DNA from: Pontederia crassipes
Taxonomy: Eukaryota; Streptophyta; Magnoliopsida; Commelinales; Pontederiaceae
Assembly (NCBI GenBank): GCA_030549335.1
Contig: CM060197.1
Coordinates: 17,806,501-17,870,500 of the forward strand
Direction: 5' to 3'
Length of the DNA: 64,000 nt
The first letter of the stretch is position 1; each line of letters opens with the position of its first letter. Positions 1 through 9,835 of this stretch are shown here, one piece after another. The notes beneath the pieces are model-generated. The model had not been told where the DNA came from. It searched no databases and worked only from the letters and a program-made list of their open reading frames with translations. The position numbers were made by a program, and so were the translations under genes.

Positions 1-5
1 AGTAT

Positions 6-18
6 CTATAACTTATAG
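6..18. other. 13-bp dyad symmetry in each unit
   Basis: CTATAA and TTATAG form a perfect inverted repeat around one central C. It recurs in nearly every unit, for example at 154-166. Variants that break it include the CTATAAGTT form near 29,301, 34,481 and 43,953, and the ATAATTTATAG form near 17,170 and 26,196. Short A/T-rich dyads are common in centromeric satellites lacking a CENP-B box, but no function can be assigned here. The inversion breakpoint on the minus side lies six bases beyond this dyad. Confidence 0.8.
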
Positions 19-54
19 CTTTGAACCTAACTCTAAGACTCTAATCCCTAAGAG

Positions 55-74
55 CGTTATCTTTGATTGTAACG
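55..74. other. CpG-bounded inverted repeat (CGTTA / TAACG)
   Basis: CGTTA at 55-59 and TAACG at 70-74 are exact reverse complements separated by 10 bases. The two outer CpGs of the unit are the closing pairs of this potential hairpin. The element is repeated in most units. Variants that disrupt it include GCATTA (27,721, 32,901, 41,189, 42,521), GTTAACT (5,235, 9,081, 13,961), TAATGG and AACAG forms, and the 1-bp deletion GAGCTTATC. Whether it forms a structure in DNA or RNA is not shown by sequence alone. Confidence 0.6.
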
Positions 75-75
75 G

Positions 76-92
76 TTCAACTTCGGTTTGAA
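76..92 (+). other. Potential stem-loop with cTTCGg tetraloop
   Basis: Positions 76-81 (TTCAAC) can pair with 86-92 (GTTTGAA) with one bulged T, closing a TTCG loop at 82-85. In RNA, C(UUCG)G is a known very stable tetraloop. The third CpG of the unit (84-85) lies in the loop. Several diagnostic variants change it: CAAATTCGG (81 C to A), CTTCGATTT (86 G to A) and TTCAATTTG. The structure matters only if the array is transcribed on this strand, for which I see no direct evidence. Confidence 0.5.
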
Positions 93-110
93 ATAGAGTT
101 AAAGTTCTAA

Positions 111-116
111 AGATCT
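111..116. other. BglII site, one per unit
   Basis: AGATCT lies at unit positions 111-116 in most units, so the array should cut to a 148-bp ladder. Losses that give multiples include AGATTTATC (near 261, 1,889, 22,600, 28,817, 43,468), AGAACTATC (54,268 and 58,704), TGATCT (24,966, 54,416, 58,852) and ACATCT (19,196). The losses are themselves markers shared between duplicated blocks. Confidence 0.9.
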
Positions 117-2461
117 ATCACCTCTTAGGACACCCAAAGGTTGTAATAAGTATCTATAACTTATAGCTTTGAACCTAACTCTAAGACTCTAATCCCTAAG
201 AGCGTTATCTTTGATTGTAACGGTTCAACTTCGGTTCGAAATGGAGTTAAAGTTCTAAAGATTTATCACATCTTAGGACACCCAAAGGTTGTAATAAGTA
301 TCTATAACTTATAGCTTTGAACCTAACTCTAAGACTCTAATCCCCAAGAGCGTTGTCTTTAATTGTAACGGTTCAACTTCGGTTTGAAATAGAGTTAAAG
401 TTCTAAAGATCTATCACCTCTTAGGACACCCAAAGGTTGTAATAAGTATCTATAACTTATAGCTTTGAACCTAACTCAAAGACTCTAATCCCCAAGAGCG
501 TTATCTTTGATTGTAACGGTTCAACTTCGGTTTGAAATAGAGTTAAAGTTCTATAGATCTATCTCCTCTTAGGACACCCAAAGGTTGTAATAAGTATCTA
601 TAACTTATAGCTTTGAACCTAACTCTAAGACTCTAATCCCTAAGAGCGTTATCTTTGATTGTAACGGTTCAACTTCGGTTTGAAATAGAGTTAAAGTTCT
701 AAAGATCTATCACCTCTTAGGACACCCAAAGGTTGTCATAAGTATCTATAACTTATAGCTTTGAACCAAACTCTAAGACTCTAATCCCTAAGAACGTTAT
801 CTTTGATTGTAACGGTTCAACTTCGGTTTGAAATAGAGTTAAAGTTCTAAAGATCTATCACCTCTTAGGACACCCAAAGGTTGTAATAAGTATCTATAAC
901 TTATAGCTTTGTACCTAACTCTAAGACTCTAATCCCTAAGAGCGTTATCTTTGATTGTAACGGTTCAACTTCGGTTTGAAATAGAGTTAAAGTTCTAAAG
1001 ATCTATCACCTCTTAGGACACCCAAAGGTTGTCATAAGTATCTATAACTTATAGCCTTGAACCTAACTCTAAGACTCTAATCCCTAAGAGCGTTATCTTT
1101 GATTGTAACGGTTCAACTTCGGTTTGAAATAGAGTTAAAGTTCTAAAGATCTATCACCTCTTAGGACACCCAAAGGTTGTCATAAGTATCTATAACTTAT
1201 AGCTTTGAACCTAACTCTAAGACTCTAATCCCTAAGAGCGTTATCTTTGATTGTAACGGTTCAACTTCGGTTTGAAATAGAGTTAAAGTTCTAAAGATCT
1301 ATCACCTCTTAGGACACCCAAAGGTTGTAATAAGTATCTATAACTTATAGCTTTGAACCTAACTCTAAGACTCTAATCCCTAAGAGCGTTATCTTTGATT
1401 GTAACGGTTCAACTTCGGTTTGAAATAGAGTTAAAGTTTTAAAGATCTATCACCTCTTAGGACACCCAAAGGTTGTCATAAGTATCTATAACTTATAGCT
1501 TTGAACCTAACACTAAGACTCTAATCCCTAAGAGCGTTATCTTTGATTGTAACGGTTCAACTTCGGTTTGAAATAGAGTTCAAGTTCTAAAGATCTATCA
1601 CCTCTTAGGACACCCAAAGGTTGTAATAAGTATCTATAACTTATAGCTTTGAACCTAACTCTAAGACTCTAATCCCTAAGAGCGTTATCTTTGATTGTAA
1701 CGGTTCAACTTCGGTTTGAAATAGAGTTAAAGTTCTAAAGATCTATCACCTCTTAGGACACCCAAAGGTTGTAATAAGTATCTATAACTTATAGCTTTGA
1801 ACCTAACTCTAAGACTCTAATCCCTAAGAGCGTTATCTTTGATTGTAACGGTTCAACTTCGGTTCGAAATGAAGTTAAAGTTCTAAAGATTTATCACATC
1901 TTAGGACACCCAAAGGTTGTAATAAGTATCTATAACTTATAGCTTTGAACCTAACTCTAAGACTCTAATCCCCAAGAGCGTTGTCTTTGATTGTAACGGT
2001 TCAACTTCGGTTTGAAATAGAGTTAAAGTTCTAAAGATCTATCACCTCTTAGGACACCCAAAGGTTGTAATAAGTATCTATAACTTATAGCTTTGAACCT
2101 AACTCAAAGACTCTAATCCCCAAGAGCGTTATCTTTGATTGTAACGGTTCAACTTCGGTTTGAAATAGAGTTAAAGTTCTATAGATCTATCTCCTCTTAG
2201 GACACCCAAAGGTTGTAATAAGTATCTATAACTTATAGCTTTGAACCTAACTCTAAGACTCTAATCCCTAAGAGCGTTATCTTTGATTGTAACGGTTCAA
2301 CTTCGGTTTGAAATAGAGTTAAAGTTCTAAAGATCTATCACCTCTTAGGACACCCAAAGGTTGTCATAAGTATCTATAACTTATAGCTTTGAACCAAACT
2401 CTAAGACTCTAATCCCTAAGAATGTTATCTTTGATTGTAACGGTTCAACTTCGGTTTGAAA

Positions 2462-5400
2462 TAGAGTTAAAGTTCTAAAGATCTATCACCTCTTAGGACA
2501 CCCAAAGGTTGTAATAAGTATCTATAACTTATAGCTTTGTACCTAACTCTAAGACTCTAATCCCTAAGAGCGTTATCTTTGATTGTAACGGTTCAACTTC
2601 GGTTTGAAATAGAGTTAAAGTTCTAAAGATCTATCACCTCTTAGGACACCCAAAGGTTGTCATAAGTATCTATAACTTATAGCCTTGAACCTAACTCTAA
2701 GACTCTAATCCCTAAGAGCGTTATCTTTGATTGTAACGGTTCAACTTCGGTTTGAAATAGAGTTAAAGTTCTAAAGATCTATCACCTCTTAGGACACCCA
2801 AAGGTTGTCATAAGTATCTATAACTTATAGCTTTGAACCTAACTCTAAGACTCTAATCCCTAAGAGCGTTATCTTTGATTGTAACGGTTCAACTTCGGTT
2901 TGAAATAGAGTTAAAGTTCTAAAGATCTATCACCTCTTAGGACACCCAAAGGTTGTAATAAGTATCTATAACTTATAGCTTTGAACCTAACTCTAAGACT
3001 CTAATCCCTAAGAGCGTTATCTTTGATTGTAACGGTTCAACTTCGGTTTGAAATAGAGTTAAAGTTTTAAAGATCTATCACCTCTTAGGACACCCAAAGG
3101 TTGTCATAAGTATCTATAACTTATAGCTTTGAACCTAACACTAAGACTCTAATCCCTAAGAGCGTTATCTTTGATTGTAACGGTTCAACTTCGGTTTGAA
3201 ATAGAGTTCAAGTTCTAAAGATCTATCACCTCTTAGGACACCCAAAGGTTGTAATAAGTATCTATAACTTATAGCTTTGAACCTAACTCTAAGACTCTAA
3301 TCCCTAAGAGCGTTATCTTTGATTGTAACGGTTCAACTTCGGTTTGAAATAGAGTTAAAGTTCTAAAGATCTATCACCTCTTAGGACACCCAAAGGTTGT
3401 AATAAGTATCTATAACTTATAGCTTTGAACCTAACTCTAAGACTCTAATCCCCAAGAGCGTTATCTTTGATTGTAACGGTTCAAATTCGGTTTGAAATAG
3501 AGTTAAAGTTCTAAAGATCTATCACCTCTTAGGACACCCAAAGGTTGTAATAAGTATCTATAACTTATAGCTTTGAACCTAACTCTAAGACTCTAATCCC
3601 TAAGAGCGTTATCTTTGATTGTAACGGTTCAACTTCGGTTTGAAATAGAGTCAAAGTTCTAAAGATCTATCACCTCTTAGGACACCCGAATGTTGACATA
3701 AGTATCTATAACTTATAGCTTTGAACCTAACTCTAAGACTCTAATCCCTAAGAGCGTTATCTTTGATTGTAACGGTTCAACTTCGGTTTGAAATAGAGTT
3801 AAAGTTCTAAAGATCTATCACCTCTTAGGACACCCAAAGGTTGTAATAAGTATCTATAACTTATAGCTTTGTACCTAACTCTAAGACTCTAATCCCTAAG
3901 AGCGTTATCTTTGATTGTAACGGTTCAACTTCGGTTTGAAATAAAGTAAAAGTTCTAAAGATCTATCACCTCTTAGGACACCCAAAGGTTGTCATAAGTA
4001 TCTATAACTTATTGCCTTGAACCTAACTCTAAGACTCTAATCCCTAAGAGCGTTATCTTTGATTGTAACGGTTCAACTTCGGTTTGAAATAGAGTTAAAG
4101 TTCTAAAGATCTATCACCTCTTATGACACCCAAAGGTTGTCATAAGTCTATAACTTATAGCTTTGAACCTAACTCTAAGACTCTAATCCCTAAGAGCGTT
4201 ATCTTTGATTGTAACGGTTCAACTTCGGTTTGAAATAGAGTTAAAGTTCTAAAGATCTATCACCTCTTAGGACACCCAAAGGTTGTAATAAGTATCTATA
4301 ACTTATAGCTTTGAACCTAACTCTAAGACTCTAATCCCTAAGAGCGTTATCTTTGATTGTAACGGTTCAACTTCGGTTTGAAATAGAGTTAAAGTTTTAA
4401 AGATCTATCACCTCTTAGGACACCCAAAGGTTGTCATAAGTATCTATAACTTATAGCTTTGAACCTAACACTAAGACTCTAATCCCTAAGAGCGTTATCT
4501 TTGATTGTAACGGTTCAACTTCGGTTTGAAATAGAGTTCAAGTTCTAAAGATCTATCACCTCTTAGGACACCCAAAGGTTGTAATAAGTATCTATAACTT
4601 ATAGCTTTGAACCTAACTCTAAGACTCTAATCCCTAAGAGCGTTATCTTTGATTGTAACGGTTCAACTTCGGTTTGAAATAGAGTTAAAGTTCTAAAGAT
4701 CTATCACCTCTTAGGACACCCAAAGGTTGTAATAAGTATCTATAACTTATAGCTTTGAACCTAACTCTAAGACTCTAATCCCCAAGAGCGTTATCTTTGA
4801 TTGTAACGGTTCAAATTCGGTTTGAATTAGAGTTAAAGTTCTAAAGATCTATCACCTCTTAGGACACCCAAAGGTTGTAATAAGTATCTATAACTTATAG
4901 CTTTGAACCTAACTCTAAGACTCTAATCCCTAAGAGCGTTATCTTTGATTGTAACGGTTCAACTTCGGTTTGAAATAGAGTCAAAGTTCTAAAGATCTAT
5001 CACCTCTTAGGACACCCGAATGTTGACATAAGTATCTATAACTTATAGCTTTGAACCTAACTCTAAGACTCTAATCCCTAAGAGCGTTATCTTTGATTGT
5101 AATGGTTCAACTTCGGTTTGAAATAGAGTTAAAGTTCTAAAGATCTATCACCTCTTAGGACACACAAAGGTTGTAATAAGTATCTATAACTTATAGCTTT
5201 GAACCTAACTCTAAGACTCTAATCCCCAAGAGCGTTAACTTTGATTGTAACGGTTCAACTTCGGTTTGAAATAGAGTTAAAGTTCTAAAGATCTATCACC
5301 TCTTAGGACACCCAAAGGTTGTCATAAGTATCTATAACTTATAGCTTTGAACCTAACTCTAAGACTCTAATCCCTAAGAGCGTTATCTTTGATTGTAACG

Positions 5401-6307
5401 GTTCAACTTCGGTTTGAAATAGAGTTAAAGTTCTAAAGATCTATCACCTCTTAGGACACCCAAAGGTTGTAATAAGTATCTATAACTTATAGCTTTGAAC
5501 CAAACTCTAAGACTCTAATCCCCAATAGCGTTATCTTTGATTGTAACGGTTCAACTTCGGTTTGAAATAGAATTAAAGTTCTAAAGATCTATCACCTCTT
5601 AGGACACCCAAAGGTTGTCATAAGTATCTATAACTTATAGCTTTGAACCTAACTCTAAGACTCTAATCCCCTAGAGCGTTATCTTTGGTTGTAACGGTAC
5701 AACTTCGGTTTGAAATAGAGTTAATGTTCTAAAGATCTATCACCTCTTATGACACCCAAAGTTTGTAATAAGTATCTATAACTTATAGCTTTGAACCTAA
5801 CTCTAAGACTCTAATCCCTAAGAGCGTTATCTTTGATTGTAACGGTTCAACTTCGGTTTGAAATAGAGTTAAAGTTTTAAAGATCTATCACCTCTTAGGA
5901 CACCCAAAGGTTGTCATAAGTATCTATAACTTATAGCTTTGAACCTAACTCTAAGACTCTAATCCCCAAGAGCGTTATATTTGATTGTAACGGTTCAACT
6001 TCGATTTGAAAAAGAGTTAAAGTTCTAAAGATCTATCACCTCTTAGGACACCCAAAGGTTGTAATAAGCATCTATAACTTATAGCTTTGAACCTAACTCT
6101 AAGACTCTAATCCCTAAGAGCGTTATCTTTGATTGTAACGGTTCAACTTCGGTTTGAAATAGAGTTAAAGTTCTAAAGATCTATCACCTCTTAGGACAAC
6201 CAAAGGTTGTCATAAGTATCTATAACTTATAGCTTTGAACCTAACTCAAAGACTCTAATCCCCTAGAGCGTTATCTTTGGTTGTAACGGTTCAACTTCGA
6301 TTTGAAA
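2462..6307 (+). repeat. 26-unit higher-order repeat, copy 1 (3,846 bp)
   Basis: This block recurs 3,846 bp downstream, which is 26 units less one inherited 2-bp deletion. Matching pairs are TTTGTACC at 2,536/6,382, TCAAATTCGG at 3,481/7,327, CCCGAATG at 3,685/7,531, GTTAACT at 5,235/9,081 and GGTACAAC at 5,696/9,542. It overlaps the end of the 11-unit block, so part of that repeat was captured in the larger duplication. The left edge is placed by the first unit where the variants agree and is good to about one unit. Confidence 0.85.
4141..4154 (+). repeat. Inherited 2-bp deletion unit (146 bp)
   Basis: The unit start reads CATAAGTCTATAAC instead of CATAAGTATCTATAAC, a loss of 2 bp. The same lesion occurs at 7,987, 11,389 and 12,867, always after the same ATTGCC and CTTATGAC variants. 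It is one mutation spread by segmental duplication, and it explains why several block offsets are 2 or 4 bp short of a multiple of 148. Confidence 0.9.
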
Positions 6308-9300
6308 TAGAGTTAAAGTTCTAAAGATCTATCACCTCTTAGGACACCCAAAGGTTGTAATAAGTATCTATAACTTATAGCTTTGTACCTAACTCTAAGA
6401 CTCTAATCCCTAAGAGCGTTATCTTTGATTGTAACGGTTCAACTTCGGTTTGAAATAGAGTTAAAGTTCTAAAGATCTATCACCTCTTAGGACACCCAAA
6501 GGTTGTCATAAGTATCTATAACTTATAGCCTTGAACCTAACTCTAAGACTCTAATCCCTAAGAGCGTTATCTTTGATTGTAACGGTTCAACTTCGGTTTG
6601 AAATAGAGTTAAAGTTCTAAAGATCTATCACCTCTTAGGACACCCAAAGGTTGTCATAAGTATCTATAACTTATAGCTTTGAACCTAACTCTAAGACTCT
6701 AATCCCTAAGAGCGTTATCTTTGATTGTAACGGTTCAACTTCGGTTTGAAATAGAGTTAAAGTTCTAAAGATCTATCACCTCTTAGGACACCCAAAGGTT
6801 GTAATAAGTATCTATAACTTATAGCTTTGAACCTAACTCTAAGACTCTAATCCCTAAGAGCGTTATCTTTGATTGTAACGGTTCAACTTCGGTTTGAAAT
6901 AGAGTTAAAGTTTTAAAGATCTATCACCTCTTAGGACACCCAAAGGTTGTCATAAGTATCTATAACTTATAGCTTTGAACCTAACACTAAGACTCTAATC
7001 CCTAAGAGCGTTATCTTTGATTGTAACGGTTCAACTTCGGTTTGAAATAGAGTTCAAGTTCTAAAGATCTATCACCTCTTAGGACACCCAAAGGTTGTAA
7101 TAAGTATCTATAACTTATAGCTTTGAACCTAACTCTAAGACTCTAATCCCTAAGAGCGTTATCTTTGATTGTAACGGTTCAACTTCGGTTTGAAATAGAG
7201 TTAAAGTTCTAAAGATCTATCACCTCTTAGGACACCCAAAGGTTGTAATAAGTATCTATAACTTATAGCTTTGAACCTAACTCTAAGACTCTAATCCCCA
7301 AGAGCGTTATCTTTGATTGTAACGGTTCAAATTCGGTTTGAAATAGAGTTAAAGTTCTAAAGATCTATCACCTCTTAGGACACCCAAAGGTTGTAATAAG
7401 TATCTATAACTTATAGCTTTGAACCTAACTCTAAGACTCTAATCCCTAAGAGCGTTATCTTTGATTGTAACGGTTCAACTTCGGTTTGAAATAGAGTCAA
7501 AGTTCTAAAGATCTATCACCTCTTAGGACACCCGAATGTTGACATAAGTATCTATAACTTATAGCTTTGAACCTAACTCTAAGACTCTAATCCCTAAGAG
7601 CGTTATCTTTGATTGTAACGGTTCAACTTCGGTTTGAAATAGAGTTAAAGTTCTAAAGATCTATCACCTCTTAGGACACCCAAAGGTTGTAATAAGTATC
7701 TATAACTTATAGCTTTGTACCTAACTCTAAGACTCTAATCCCTAAGAGCGTTATCTTTGATTGTAACGGTTCAACTTCGGTTTGAAATAAAGTAAAAGTT
7801 CTAAAGATCTATCACCTCTTAGGACACCCAAAGGTTGTCATAAGTATCTATAACTTATTGCCTTGAACCTAACTCTAAGACTCTAATCCCTAAGAGCGTT
7901 ATCTTTGATTGTAACGGTTCAACTTCGGTTTGAAATAGAGTTAAAGTTCTAAAGATCTATCACCTCTTATGACACCCAAAGGTTGTCATAAGTCTATAAC
8001 TTATAGCTTTGAACCTAACTCTAAGACTCTAATCCCTAAGAGCGTTATCTTTGATTGTAACGGTTCAACTTCGGTTTGAAATAGAGTTAAAGTTCTAAAG
8101 ATCTATCACCTCTTAGGACACCCAAAGGTTGTAATAAGTATCTATAACTTATAGCTTTGAACCTAACTCTAAGACTCTAATCCCTAAGAGCGTTATCTTT
8201 GATTGTAACGGTTCAACTTCGGTTTGAAATAGAGTTAAAGTTTTAAAGATCTATCACCTCTTAGGACACCCAAAGGTTGTCATAAGTATCTATAACTTAT
8301 AGCTTTGAACCTAACACTAAGACTCTAATCCCTAAGAGCGTTATCTTTGATTGTAACGGTTCAACTTCGGTTTGAAATAGAGTTCAAGTTCTAAAGATCT
8401 ATCACCTCTTAGGACACCCAAAGGTTGTAATAAGTATCTATAACTTATAGCTTTGAACCTAACTCTAAGACTCTAATCCCTAAGAGCGTTATCTTTGATT
8501 GTAACGGTTCAACTTCGGTTTGAAATAGAGTTAAAGTTCTAAAGATCTATCACCTCTTAGGACACCCAAAGGTTGTAATAAGTATCTATAACTTATAGCT
8601 TTGAACCTAACTCTAAGACTCTAATCCCCAAGAGCGTTATCTTTGATTGTAACGGTTCAAATTCGGTTTGAATTAGAGTTAAAGTTCTAAAGATCTATCA
8701 CCTCTTAGGACACCCAAAGGTTGTAATAAGTATCTATAACTTATAGCTTTGAACCTAACTCTAAGACTCTAATCCCTAAGAGCGTTATCTTTGATTGTAA
8801 CGGTTCAACTTCGGTTTGAAATAGAGTCAAAGTTCTAAAGATCTATCACCTCTTAGGACACCCGAATGTTGACATAAGTATCTATAACTTATAGCTTTGA
8901 ACCTAACTCTAAGACTCTAATCCCTAAGAGCGTTATCTTTGATTGTAATGGTTCAACTTCGGTTTGAAATAGAGTTAAAGTTCTAAAGATCTATCACCTC
9001 TTAGGACACACAAAGGTTGTAATAAGTATCTATAACTTATAGCTTTGAACCTAACTCTAAGACTCTAATCCCCAAGAGCGTTAACTTTGATTGTAACGGT
9101 TCAACTTCGGTTTGAAATAGAGTTAAAGTTCTAAAGATCTATCACCTCTTAGGACACCCAAAGGTTGTCATAAGTATCTATAACTTATAGCTTTGAACCT
9201 AACTCTAAGACTCTAATCCCTAAGAGCGTTATCTTTGATTGTAACGGTTCAACTTCGGTTTGAAATAGAGTTAAAGTTCTAAAGATCTATCACCTCTTAG

Positions 9301-9835
9301 GACACCCAAAGGTTGTAATAAGTATCTATAACTTATAGCTTTGAACCAAACTCTAAGACTCTAATCCCCAATAGCGTTATCTTTGATTGTAACGGTTCAA
9401 CTTCGGTTTGAAATAGAATTAAAGTTCTAAAGATCTATCACCTCTTAGGACACCCAAAGGTTGTCATAAGTATCTATAACTTATAGCTTTGAACCTAACT
9501 CTAAGACTCTAATCCCCTAGAGCGTTATCTTTGGTTGTAACGGTACAACTTCGGTTTGAAATAGAGTTAATGTTCTAAAGATCTATCACCTCTTATGACA
9601 CCCAAAGTTTGTAATAAGTATCTATAACTTATAGCTTTGAACCTAACTCTAAGACTCTAATCCCTAAGAGCGTTATCTTTGATTGTAACGGTTCAACTTC
9701 GGTTTGAAATAGAGTTAAAGTTTTAAAGATCTATCACCTCTTAGGACACCCAAAGGTTGTCATAAGTATCTATAACTTATAGCTTTGAACCTAACTCTAA
9801 GACTCTAATCCCCAAGAGCGTTATATTTGATTGTA
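6308..9835 (+). repeat. 26-unit higher-order repeat, copy 2, ending in a hybrid unit
   Basis: This segment repeats 2,462 onward at offset 3,846 until the unit at about 9,770-9,900. That unit starts with the GTTATATTT variant of its partner at 5,980 but continues with CGGTTTGAAATAG where the partner has CGATTTGAAAAAG. The change of pedigree therefore lies between about 9,834 and 9,850. The left edge is also hybrid: near 6,298 CGATTTG is followed by AAATAGAG, not the AAAAAGAG seen elsewhere. Confidence 0.8.

Larger units (their letters stand above)
1..148 (+). repeat. Representative satellite unit (148 bp, BglII type)
   Basis: I use the first unit as reference, with position 1 at AGTATCTATA. 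It has 51 G or C bases of 148. Landmarks are: a 13-bp dyad at 6-18; four CTAA words at 27-30, 33-36, 41-44 and 48-51; CpGs at 55-56, 73-74 and 84-85; a BglII site at 111-116; and a common A/C polymorphism at 145 (GTAATA or GTCATA). Stops occur in all six frames, for example TAG at 16, TGA at 89 and TAA at 9 on the plus strand. A 148-bp unit is close to the 147 bp wrapped in a nucleosome core. The starting point within the unit is my choice. Confidence 0.95.
1..3256 (+). repeat. 11-unit higher-order repeat, two copies (1,628 bp)
   Basis: Bases 1-1,628 and 1,629-3,256 are nearly identical 11-unit blocks. Shared rare variants sit exactly 1,628 bp apart: GGTTCGAAAT at 233 and 1,861, CCAAACT at 766 and 2,394, and GTTTTAAAG near 1,435 and 3,063. 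Only a few differences stand out: ATGGAG versus ATGAAG at about 241/1,869, TTTAATTG versus TTTGATTG at about 359/1,987, and AACGTT versus AATGTT at about 793/2,421. The left edge is cut by the window, so more copies may lie outside. Confidence 0.9.

Noticed and set aside
55-92. tRNA- or snRNA-like gene in the stem-loop region
   Set aside because: There is no cloverleaf, no A or B box pair with proper spacing and no T-run terminator. Two short stems alone do not support an RNA gene.
82-98. CENP-B box around the TTCGG motif
   Set aside because: The 17-bp box needs TTCG, then A at a fixed distance, then CGGG. The unit has TTCGGTTTG followed by AAATAGAG, and the reverse strand also fails to match.
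1-148. Assignment to a named satellite such as Arabidopsis CEN178, rice CentO or human alpha satellite
   Set aside because: Neither the unit length nor the sequence matches what I know of these families, so I give no family or species name.
1-3256. Strict two-unit (dimeric) repeat from the alternating GTAATA/GTCATA endings
   Set aside because: The order A A A A C A C C A C A is not alternating; the real period there is 11 units.
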